Of a stretch of DNA of 9,009 bases, positions 1 to 6,150 are shown piece by piece; the stretch's first letter is position 1, and the number at the start of each line of letters is the position of its first letter. The stretch is taken from assembly GCA_030691865.1 (NCBI GenBank), contig JAUYDL010000056.1, positions 1-9,009 of the forward strand, in the 5' to 3' direction. The notes beneath the pieces are model-generated. The model did not search any database. It had not been told where the DNA came from and was given only the letters and a program-made list of their open reading frames with translations. This stretch comes from Candidatus Omnitrophota bacterium. GTDB taxonomy: Bacteria; Omnitrophota; Gorgyraeia; Gygaellales; Profunditerraquicolaceae. The position numbers and the translations under genes are program-made.

Positions 1-320
1 ACTCTTACCTTTATATTACCAAGGCCATTGATAATTTCGATGCATCAAATGGTATGTCTCTTCAGGAAGTGTTAGAGGGAATAAAGGCGAGATTATTAGT
101 TATTGCCTTTAAATCGGATTGGCTGTATCCGGCGTATCAGTTAAAGGAAATAGTCAAGGCATGCAAATTTTCCGGGATAGAGGCGACGTATTGCGAAATT
201 GATTCTACCTATGGACATGATGCATTTCTTTTGGAAGTCGAAAAAGAAACGCATTTGATTACGCATTTTTTGAAAAAAGTATTTTATGAATACGAGGTGA
301 CAGGCGAATATGAAATATGA
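1..320 (+). CDS. metX: Homoserine O-acetyltransferase MetX, C-terminal fragment (5' truncated by window)
   Basis: This is the end of an alpha/beta-hydrolase-fold acyltransferase that acetylates homoserine, the entry step of methionine synthesis in the cytoplasm. The reading frame is open from base 3, so the gene starts outside the window and the internal ATG at 54 is not the real start. The visible part begins with SYLYITKAIDNFD, a typical MetX stretch. It contains the two C-terminal members of the Ser-Asp-His triad: Asp in KSDWLYP (codon 117-119) and His in GHDAFLLE (codon 216-218). The nucleophilic serine lies upstream and cannot be seen. The stop overlaps metW by 11 bp, the classic metX-metW arrangement, which supports the call. 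A homoserine succinyltransferase of the same fold is possible but less likely. Confidence 0.9.
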   Translation, partial: SYLYITKAIDNFDASNGMSLQEVLEGIKARLLVIAFKSDWLYPAYQLKEIVKACKFSGIEATYCEIDSTYGHDAFLLEVEKETHLITHFLKKVFYEYEVTGEYEI

Positions 321-918
321 AGATATCCGAGCAGATCATAGGATAATTCTCGGATTAATTAATTCCCATTCATCTGTTCTCGACCTTGGATGCGGCACAG
401 GAGAACTTCTCTGCGTTTTGATTAAGGAAAAAAACGCACGTGGCCAAGGTATAGAAATAGATGAGCAGGCGATATACAAATGTGTAACCAAGGGGTTAAA
501 CGTTTTCCATGGAGATATTGATAGCGGTTTGGTTGAGTATCGGGACAAATCTTTCGATTACGTTATACTAAACCAGAGTTTTCAGCAAGTTAAAAAACCC
601 GATGTAGTTTTGAGAGAGGCCTTAAGGGTGGGGAAGAAGGTAATTGTCGCTTTCCCTAACTTCGCTTATTACCGAGCGCGTCTACAAATATTCTTTAAGG
701 GAAAGACCCCCATTACACCGTCCTTACCTTATGAATGGTGCGATACGCCGAATCTACATTTCTTAAGCATATCCGATTTTATCGAGTATTGTCGTAAGAG
801 AAACATTAACATAGAAGAATCGGTTTTTATAGGAAAAAATGAGAGAATAAAGATATTTCCCAATTGGTTTGCCCTGGTAGGATTATTTCTTATTTCCAAT
901 GGGCAGAAACATGGCTAA
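310..918 (+). CDS. metW: Methionine biosynthesis protein MetW (SAM-methyltransferase-like)
   Basis: The product is a 202-aa class I SAM-dependent-methyltransferase-fold protein, the usual MetW length. Motif I is VLDLGCGTG (residues 23-31), followed by the acidic strand end IEID (48-51). The family-specific second half is present: FPNFAYYRARLQ around 115-126, a GKTP turn at 131-134, and YEWCDTPNLHFLS at 141-153. MetW accompanies MetX and is needed for efficient homoserine acetylation in several bacteria. Its own chemistry is not settled in the family. The ATG lies inside the 3' end of metX, so translation is probably coupled, with AGGTGA and GGCG just upstream. Nothing is truncated. The fold and partner gene make the call secure, but a methyl-transfer activity should not be assumed. 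Confidence 0.94.
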   Translation: MKYEDIRADHRIILGLINSHSSVLDLGCGTGELLCVLIKEKNARGQGIEIDEQAIYKCVTKGLNVFHGDIDSGLVEYRDKSFDYVILNQSFQQVKKPDVVLREALRVGKKVIVAFPNFAYYRARLQIFFKGKTPITPSLPYEWCDTPNLHFLSISDFIEYCRKRNINIEESVFIGKNERIKIFPNWFALVGLFLISNGQKHG

Positions 919-936
919 TGATTAGGAGATCGGCAG

Positions 937-2079
937 ATGAACGAACATAAATATTTGGGACTAAAAGCAGAATTGCTTACCGAAGGGGTTTGGGCAACTC
1001 CAGATGCTTTGAAAGGAGTGGGAAGCGAATATAAAGAGCAGAACCACGGTCTTTTTGGCTGGGATTTTGAGGATCACGTCGGGATATCCTTACCAGATGA
1101 CTTTCTTCTTCCCGACGGGACAGTAGTTCAGTTCAGAAAAAAGAGCCGTTCACCATATCAGGTTATAGTAGATAAAGACGATTTGATTTTGACAAACGGT
1201 AAGGAAAATATCTGCGAAGTTCAGTGGATTAAAAGGCCAGCGTATTACAGCCTACAGACTTCAAGCCATAATACGATGGTGAAAATTGGCCAGATAGGCG
1301 GGGAGGATTGCTTATTTTTCTGCTATCAAAATTATTGCAGCCATTTTTCTAAAAAAGAAGAGTGTTTTTTCTGCAATCTTGTTTCTACATCAAAGACCTA
1401 TAATTCCGTTTTAAAGAGAAAAGATACCGAAGATATAGGAGAAGTCGCTAAGGCCGCTTTTGCCGAAGGCATGGTAAGACACGTTTTGCTTACCGGAGGG
1501 TGTTTCAATCACGAAAAAGAGATTGGGCTCGTAGGTGAAATTCTAAAATCTATTCGAAAGCATGCCGGTTTAGACCGTGTGCCGGGAACGATTCTTCCTT
1601 CTCCGGCAAAGAGTATTGATGACGTAAAAAAATATTACGATACAGGAATAAAAGCCATCGGCTTTAGCATGGAAATATGGGATAAAAAATTATATGAAGC
1701 GATTTGTCCGGGGAAATCTAAAAGTGTCAGTCACGAGACATTCATTAATTCTATCCGCTGTGCCGTTAAGATTTTTGGGGCAGGTAATGTATACGGAGTT
1801 TTTGTCATGGGATTAGAACCTAAAAATACGTTTCTTGAAGGAGTAAAAGAAATTACCTCTTTGGGAGCGAATATAGTTCCTTTTGTTTGGTCGCCCAATC
1901 CGGGCTCTAAACTTCATGGTCACAGGCCTCCGACGAGTGCCTGGTTTGTGGAGACGGCACTGGAGGCAGCCGATATTGTACATGATGCGAATATCCCTCT
2001 AGGAACCGAAAACCATTGCTATAAATGTGATGGTAATTCTTTGCTTCATGACGCATTACGGTTAAAGGGGATTGAATAA
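937..2079 (+). CDS. Radical SAM protein with atypical CX8CX2C cluster motif, function unknown
   Basis: The product is a 380-aa cytosolic protein with a radical SAM core. The probable [4Fe-4S] ligands are C134, C143 and C146 (CSHFSKKEECFFC), a CX8CX2C spacing rather than the canonical CX3CX2C. Extra cysteines C125 and C129 lie just before it. TGGC at 186-189 sits where the SAM-binding GGE motif normally is. The segments GFSMEIWDKKLYEAICPGK (242-260) and FGAGNVYGVFVMGLE (280-294), then WSPNPGSKLHG (318-328), recall the barrel of biotin-synthase-like radical SAM enzymes. A C-terminal CX2C (C361, C364) could bind a second cluster or metal. Residues 1-115 are an extra N-terminal region that I do not recognise. 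A clear AGGAGAT sits about 8 nt before the ATG. The gene lies between metW and a cystathionine synthase gene, so a sulfur-related role is suggested by context only. Confidence 0.82.
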   Translation: MNEHKYLGLKAELLTEGVWATPDALKGVGSEYKEQNHGLFGWDFEDHVGISLPDDFLLPDGTVVQFRKKSRSPYQVIVDKDDLILTNGKENICEVQWIKRPAYYSLQTSSHNTMVKIGQIGGEDCLFFCYQNYCSHFSKKEECFFCNLVSTSKTYNSVLKRKDTEDIGEVAKAAFAEGMVRHVLLTGGCFNHEKEIGLVGEILKSIRKHAGLDRVPGTILPSPAKSIDDVKKYYDTGIKAIGFSMEIWDKKLYEAICPGKSKSVSHETFINSIRCAVKIFGAGNVYGVFVMGLEPKNTFLEGVKEITSLGANIVPFVWSPNPGSKLHGHRPPTSAWFVETALEAADIVHDANIPLGTENHCYKCDGNSLLHDALRLKGIE

Positions 2080-2127
2080 AATAACAAAAGATTTTTTGGG
2101 GATTTAAGAGAAGAGAGGAGAAAATAT

Positions 2128-3507
2128 ATGAGAAGAGAATTTAACAATATACTTGAATTAATTGGTAAAACACCACTTATTAAGCTCAACAAAATAACCA
2201 AAGATATAAAGTCAAAAATATATGTTAAGGCGGAATTTCTTAATCCGGGCGGTAGCGTAAAGGATAGAATCGGTCTTAAGATGATCGAAGCTGCGGAGCG
2301 AGAAGGTATTTTAAAGCCGGGCGGCACAATAATCGAGGCAACAGCTGGAAATACTGGTGTGGGACTGGCACTGGTTGCCGCCATTAAAGGATACCGTTGC
2401 ATATTTGTTATGCCGGATAAAATGAGTCAGGATAAGGTAAATCTGCTTAAAGCTTATGGCGCGGAAGTGGTTATTACTCCGACATCGGTTGCTCCGGATT
2501 CACCGGAAAGTTATAACGGCGTGGCGGATCGGCTGGCCAAGGAGATTCCCAATGCTTATCGACCCAATCAGTTTGAGAATTCCAATAATCCCCTGGCGCA
2601 TTATCTGACTACCGGCCCGGAAATATGGGAAGACTCCCAAGGGAAGGTGGAGGTTTTTGTTGCCAGCATGGGAACCGGTGGCACTATATCCGGAACATCA
2701 AAATATCTTAAAGAGAAAAATCCCAATATTATTGTAGTAGGTGCAGACCCACAAGGGTCAATACTTTCTGGAGACAGTCCTCACTCATATAAAGTTGAGG
2801 GAATTGGCGAAGATTTTATTCCCAAAACCTTTAACCGTCAAATTGTTGACGATATGGTAAGGGTAAGCGATAAAGAGTCATTTAACACCGCGCGGCGGCT
2901 TGCCAGAGAAGAAGGCTTGCTGGTAGGAGGTTCATCAGGGACCGCCTTGGCAGCTGCGTTAAAATATGCCGAGCGGTTAGAGAAGCCTAAATATATCGTA
3001 GCGCTTTTGCCTGATACCGGAAGGAATTACATCAATAAAATATTTTCTGATCAATGGATGCAGGAGAATGGTTTCTGGGAAGGCAAGAGATCCCGCACAG
3101 TGACTATAAAAGAAATACTCCTTAACAAGAAAAATCTTCCACCGTTGATTTCTGTTTCTTCACAAGACAAGCTTATCCGGGCAGTTTCTCTAATTCAGGA
3201 ATTTAATATCTCGCAGCTACCCGTTATTGATGGCGAAAATATTGTGGGAAGTTTAAATGAGGCATCTCTTATGCAGCTTCTACACGATGGTATTGAGTTT
3301 GAAAGGCAAGATATCGCAACAGTTATGGGCAAGCCTTTGCCTTCTATTGAAGAAACAACCGATGTCTCCGAGGCATATAGAGTTCTCTTATCAGGTGCGA
3401 CGGGAATTGTAGTAAAAAAAGAAGGTGTTCCAATAGGTTTAATTACCAGGGCGGATTTAGTTACCTATTGGATATCGCAGAAGAAGGAGGATCCCGATGA
3501 GGTTTGA
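2128..3507 (+). CDS. cbs: Cystathionine beta-synthase-type PLP enzyme with C-terminal CBS-domain pair
   Basis: The product is a 459-aa cytosolic fold-type II PLP enzyme. It should join serine (or an activated serine) with homocysteine to make cystathionine, or act as a cysteine synthase. The PLP lysine is K45 in NPGGSVKDRIG. The substrate loop is ATAGNTG (71-77), the phosphate-binding loop GTGGT (182-186), and the PLP ring-side loop GGSSGT (267-272). EGIGEDFIP (224-232) and LLPDTGRNY (293-301) are more like cystathionine beta-synthases than plain CysK. Residues from about 325 to 450 form two CBS repeats, a Bateman module that in some homologues senses adenosyl ligands such as SAM. GAGAGGAG precedes the ATG by 7 nt. 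The 3' end overlaps the next gene, a gamma-lyase/synthase, which argues for a transsulfuration role. Cysteine synthase activity cannot be excluded from sequence. Confidence 0.9.
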   Translation: MRREFNNILELIGKTPLIKLNKITKDIKSKIYVKAEFLNPGGSVKDRIGLKMIEAAEREGILKPGGTIIEATAGNTGVGLALVAAIKGYRCIFVMPDKMSQDKVNLLKAYGAEVVITPTSVAPDSPESYNGVADRLAKEIPNAYRPNQFENSNNPLAHYLTTGPEIWEDSQGKVEVFVASMGTGGTISGTSKYLKEKNPNIIVVGADPQGSILSGDSPHSYKVEGIGEDFIPKTFNRQIVDDMVRVSDKESFNTARRLAREEGLLVGGSSGTALAAALKYAERLEKPKYIVALLPDTGRNYINKIFSDQWMQENGFWEGKRSRTVTIKEILLNKKNLPPLISVSSQDKLIRAVSLIQEFNISQLPVIDGENIVGSLNEASLMQLLHDGIEFERQDIATVMGKPLPSIEETTDVSEAYRVLLSGATGIVVKKEGVPIGLITRADLVTYWISQKKEDPDEV

Positions 3508-4639
3508 GACTCGCGCTATTCATGACGGTCAGCAGCCGGATGCATTAACAGGAGCGGTTATCGTACCAGTGTATCAAACATCCACATTTCAGCAGGAAGC
3601 TGTTGGCAAGCACAAAGGATATGAGTATTCGAGGACAGGCAATCCCACGCGGTATGCTTTAGAAATAGCGTTGGCATCGCTTGAGGAAGGCAAATACGGA
3701 CTTGCCTTTGCGTCAGGAGTTGCGGCGACTACGGCAGTTTTTAGTCTTTTAAAGACGGGAGATCATATCGTTGCAGGCGATGATATGTATGGCGGTACGT
3801 ATCGCATTTTGGAAAAGGTGTTAAAGAAGTGGGGGTTGTCTACGAGTTATGCTGATGTTGACGATATTGGTTCTTTTGAAAAAGAAATTCGCAAAAATAC
3901 AAAATTAATCTGGATTGAAACACCTACAAACCCGCTTTTGAAGATCGTGGATATACAAAAGATTGCCAAGATTTCGCATAAGCACAACATTATCCTTGCA
4001 GTTGATAATACGTTTGCAAGCCCCTATTTTCAAAGGCCGCTTTCGTTTGGAGCCGATATTGTCGTGCATAGCACAACGAAATATATTGCGGGACACAGTG
4101 ATATTGTCGGCGGAGCAGTGGTGTTGAACGACCAGAAGCTGTATGACGACTTGAAGTATTATCAAAATGCCGCTGGCGCTGTTCCGGGGCCGTGGGATTC
4201 TTGGCTGGTCTTGCGAGGCCTTAAAACGCTGGCAATAAGAATGAAAGCACACGAGGAGAATGCGTTATATTTGGCGAGGTATCTATCTAAACATCCGAAG
4301 GTTGAGCGCGTGTATTATCCGGGTTTGAAATCTAGTAAAAATTACTCCGTTGCCAGAAAGCAGATGCAGGGCTTTAGTGGTATGCTCAGCCTGGATTTAA
4401 AGGGAAGCCTTAAGGAGGTTGAGAAATTTATTGCTGGCCTTAAACTTTTTCTGCTGGCGGAGAGCCTTGGTGGCGTTGAATCTCTTATAAGCTATCCTGC
4501 CAAGATGACTCATGTTTCAATGCCGCGCGAAGAAAGATTGAAACGCGGAATAACGGATAATCTCGTCAGAATTTCCGTGGGGATCGAGAATAAATATGAT
4601 TTAAGAAAAGATTTAGAGAGCGCGTTTACGTTTGTGTAG
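3497..4639 (+). CDS. Cystathionine gamma-lyase / gamma-synthase (Cys/Met metabolism PLP enzyme)
   Basis: The product is a 380-aa fold-type I PLP enzyme of the Cys/Met metabolism family, of normal length. YSRTGNPTR (44-52) contributes phosphate binding from the neighbouring subunit. ETPTNPLL (141-148) and AVDNTFASPYFQRPL (168-182) line the cofactor, with D170 on the pyridine nitrogen. The Schiff-base lysine is K195 in HSTTKYIAGHSD. The C-terminus carries SLGGVESLISYPAKMTH, shared by lyases and synthases. AAGGAGG lies 6 nt before the ATG, and the 11-bp overlap with the upstream gene shows tight co-expression. Next to a cystathionine beta-synthase it would split cystathionine to cysteine (MccB-like). 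Next to metX it could instead make cystathionine from O-acetylhomoserine (MetB-like). Sequence alone does not separate the two, so no symbol is assigned. Confidence 0.9.
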   Translation: MRFETRAIHDGQQPDALTGAVIVPVYQTSTFQQEAVGKHKGYEYSRTGNPTRYALEIALASLEEGKYGLAFASGVAATTAVFSLLKTGDHIVAGDDMYGGTYRILEKVLKKWGLSTSYADVDDIGSFEKEIRKNTKLIWIETPTNPLLKIVDIQKIAKISHKHNIILAVDNTFASPYFQRPLSFGADIVVHSTTKYIAGHSDIVGGAVVLNDQKLYDDLKYYQNAAGAVPGPWDSWLVLRGLKTLAIRMKAHEENALYLARYLSKHPKVERVYYPGLKSSKNYSVARKQMQGFSGMLSLDLKGSLKEVEKFIAGLKLFLLAESLGGVESLISYPAKMTHVSMPREERLKRGITDNLVRISVGIENKYDLRKDLESAFTFV

Positions 4640-4653
4640 AGAAAGGTGCACAT

Positions 4654-4884
4654 ATGTTATTTATTAATTTGAAAGTAGCGGTGAAATTAAATAAAGAACA
4701 GAAAGAAAAGATTGCCAAAGATTTTTCTGACACGCTTTTAAAAGTGACGGGGAACTTAAAAGAAAGCACTTATCTGGTAATCGACGAAGTCTCCGAAGAG
4801 AATTTAATTTTGGAAGATAAATTATTACAACAGAAAGCGGCGGTGAGCCTTGAGGAAACCTTATATTATTTTGCAAGAGATTAA
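4654..4884 (+). CDS. Tautomerase-fold paralogue lacking Pro-1 (probably non-catalytic or divergent)
   Basis: The product is a 76-aa protein of the 4-oxalocrotonate tautomerase type. Its first 46 residues match the gene at 5931-6110 at 38 positions, including the run KEQKEKIAKDFSDTLLKV. The initiator Met is followed by Leu, where active family members expose Pro-1 as the catalytic base. The aromatic residue near position 50 (Trp in the paralogue) is also Leu. After the shared ESTYLVIDEV strand it has EENLILEDKLL, then an extra tail of about 18 residues ending YYFARD that is absent from the paralogue. GAAAGGTG precedes the ATG, 14 nt after the gamma-lyase stop, so it is probably the last gene of that operon. 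It may be a structural subunit in a mixed oligomer with the other copy (inference) or a decaying duplicate. The intact frame argues against simple decay. Confidence 0.75.
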   Translation: MLFINLKVAVKLNKEQKEKIAKDFSDTLLKVTGNLKESTYLVIDEVSEENLILEDKLLQQKAAVSLEETLYYFARD

Positions 4885-4894
4885 TTGCTATACG

Positions 4895-4903
4895 TGTTAA
4901 AAT
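4895..4903 (+). promoter_or_regulatory. Extended -10 promoter element for the PP-loop gene
   Basis: The sequence TGTTAAAAT fits an extended -10 box (TGn followed by TAAAAT). Transcription would start about 7 nt downstream, near 4910, only a few bases before the ATG at 4913. No -35 hexamer at good spacing is seen: TTGCAA at 4871-4876 is 21 nt away. There is also no Shine-Dalgarno sequence before this ATG, which agrees with a leaderless or near-leaderless transcript. AT-rich DNA yields such matches by chance, so this is a moderate call. Confidence 0.4.
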
Positions 4904-4912
4904 ATATTTATT

Positions 4913-5914
4913 ATGAAGGCGATTATTCTTTTGTCGGGAGGACTGGACAGCACTATAGCGGCAGAATTGATGGATGCACAGGGTATAGAGCTATTAGCCC
5001 TCAATTTCAAAACTCCATTCTGTCTCTGCGACCGTAAAGGTTCGGGAAGTTGCGGAAATTATGCGTACAAAGTAGCTATTCAATTAGGCATTGAATTTAG
5101 GCTGATCAACGCCGCTGATGATTTTCTTGAGGTCCTTAAAAAACCGAAATACGGCTATGGATCTAATATGAACCCATGCATAGATTGCAGGATTCTCTTC
5201 TTCAGGAAAAGCAAGGAATTGATGCGTGACGTAGGAGCATTGTTTATAATCACCGGCGAGGTCCTGGGTCAACGGCCTATGAGCCAGTTTAAGAGACAGA
5301 TGGATATTATTGAGAAAGAGGCGGGATTGGAAGGACTTGTGGTAAGGCCGCTTTCAGCGAAATTATTGCCTCCTACCATCCCGGAAAAAATGGGATGGAT
5401 TAACCGGGAACGTTTGCTAAATATTGAGGGACGTTCCCGGAGAATACAGATAGCGCTTGCAAAAGAGTTCGGTATCAATGACTATCCTTGCGTGGCCGGA
5501 GGGTGCCTTTTAACAGACGCTGGATTTGCACGAAAAGTAAAAGATTTAATAACACATGATGAGCTCAATTTCTCAAATATACAGCTTTTAAAATCTGGGA
5601 GATATTTTAGGTTTTCCAAAGAAGCAAAATTGGTTGTGGGTAGGAACGAAAAAGAGAATGAGAGTCTTGCGATGCTTGCTAGAGAAGGCGATTTTGTCTT
5701 TAGGCCATTGCACATCCAGGGGCCTCTTGGTATTGGGCGTGGTTTTTTTGATCCTAATCTCATCAATCTCTCGTGTAAAATCGTGGCACGCTATTCTGAC
5801 CATGATGATAAGAATAGCGCAGAGATATCTTATAGCATGATCCCGGAAACAGAAGAAAGGTCTATTATCGCAAGTCCATTGGATGAAGATGAATTGAAAA
5901 GATTTAGAGTTTAG
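4913..5914 (+). CDS. ThiI-like PP-loop ATPase with C-terminal NFACT-R-like domain, probable RNA thiolation enzyme
   Basis: The product is a 333-aa cytosolic protein. An N-terminal PP-loop ATP pyrophosphatase domain is shown by LLSGGLDST (6-14). Conserved cysteines follow in C37-X-C39, C47 and the NPCIDC motif (C89, C92), then FIITGEVLGQRPMSQ (111-125) and YPCVAGGCLLTD (191-202; C193, C198). This layout is often annotated as tRNA 4-thiouridine synthase, but there is no N-terminal THUMP domain and no rhodanese domain, so the name ThiI is not justified. Residues from about 220, with LLKSGRYFRFSKEAKL and VVGRNEKENESL, look like the RNA-binding NFACT-R family. Adenylation of an RNA base followed by sulfur insertion is the expected chemistry (inference). 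The cysteines could carry persulfide or an Fe-S cluster. It sits between two tautomerase paralogues and directly after transsulfuration genes. Its ATG has no ribosome-binding site. Confidence 0.82.
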   Translation: MKAIILLSGGLDSTIAAELMDAQGIELLALNFKTPFCLCDRKGSGSCGNYAYKVAIQLGIEFRLINAADDFLEVLKKPKYGYGSNMNPCIDCRILFFRKSKELMRDVGALFIITGEVLGQRPMSQFKRQMDIIEKEAGLEGLVVRPLSAKLLPPTIPEKMGWINRERLLNIEGRSRRIQIALAKEFGINDYPCVAGGCLLTDAGFARKVKDLITHDELNFSNIQLLKSGRYFRFSKEAKLVVGRNEKENESLAMLAREGDFVFRPLHIQGPLGIGRGFFDPNLINLSCKIVARYSDHDDKNSAEISYSMIPETEERSIIASPLDEDELKRFRV

Positions 5915-5930
5915 AAACGGAGGTAGAAAA

Positions 5931-6110
5931 ATGCCGTACATCAATTTAAAAGTAGTTGGAAAATTAAGCAAAGAGCAAAAAGAGAAAATAGCTAAAGACT
6001 TCTCCGATACGTTGTTAAAAGTCGCGGGAAAGAAGAAAGAGAGTACATATCTGGTGATTGACGAAGTAAACGGCGAAAACTGGGCGCAGGGCGAGAAATT
6101 CTTTGGATAA
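5931..6110 (+). CDS. 4-oxalocrotonate tautomerase family protein, Pro-1 intact
   Basis: The product is a 59-aa small tautomerase, close to the roughly 60 residues usual for the family. It starts MPYINLKV, so removal of Met would expose the N-terminal proline that acts as catalytic base. The helix KEQKEKIAKDFSDTLLKV and the strand ESTYLVIDEV follow, then ENW, with Trp at the position of the active-site Phe-50 of 4-oxalocrotonate tautomerase. When aligned to that enzyme, its Arg-11 and Arg-39 are Leu and Tyr here, so the substrate is probably not 4-oxalocrotonate. GGAGGT lies 6 nt before the ATG, 16 nt after the PP-loop gene stop, so the two are co-transcribed. It is the closer-to-functional sister of the gene at 4654-4884. 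The true substrate is unknown. Confidence 0.88.
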   Translation: MPYINLKVVGKLSKEQKEKIAKDFSDTLLKVAGKKKESTYLVIDEVNGENWAQGEKFFG

Positions 6111-6133
6111 ACTTAATATAAAAGTTAAAGAAA

Positions 6134-6142
6134 AGGAAGGAG
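6134..6142 (+). promoter_or_regulatory. Ribosome-binding site that fixes the start at 6151
   Basis: AGGAAGGAG ends 8 nt before the ATG at 6151. The alternative in-frame TTG at 6103 overlaps the tautomerase stop and would place a charged stretch (DKLNIKVKEKEGDAR) ahead of the signal peptide. The ATG gives a normal signal peptide immediately. Confidence 0.75.
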
Positions 6143-6150
6143 ATGCCAGG

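Noticed and set aside
2080..2127. Internal promoter before cbs
   Set aside because: The TTGAAT near 2072 has no -10 box at usable distance. The gap fits simple operon read-through with a ribosome-binding site.
2338..2358. ATAGNTG in place of TSGNTG as a missing catalytic serine in cbs
   Set aside because: As far as I know the Ala form is common in CBS-type members, so it is not treated as a defect.
2046..2402. 118-aa reverse-strand reading frame across the start of cbs
   Set aside because: Serine/proline/leucine-rich antisense sequence spanning a real gene boundary. No domain or ribosome-binding site seen.
4871..4903. Classical -35/-10 promoter using TTGCAA
   Set aside because: The gap to TAAAAT is 21 nt, too long. 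Only the extended -10 reading is kept.
5588..5971. 127-aa reverse-strand reading frame
   Set aside because: It is antisense to the PP-loop gene, which has clear motifs in its own frame, and it has no recognisable domain.
6103..6150. Upstream TTG start adding 16 residues to the CcmH-like/DUF1573 protein
   Set aside because: It overlaps the tautomerase stop, has no ribosome-binding site and places charged residues before the signal peptide. ATG 6151 has AGGAAGGAG at the right distance.
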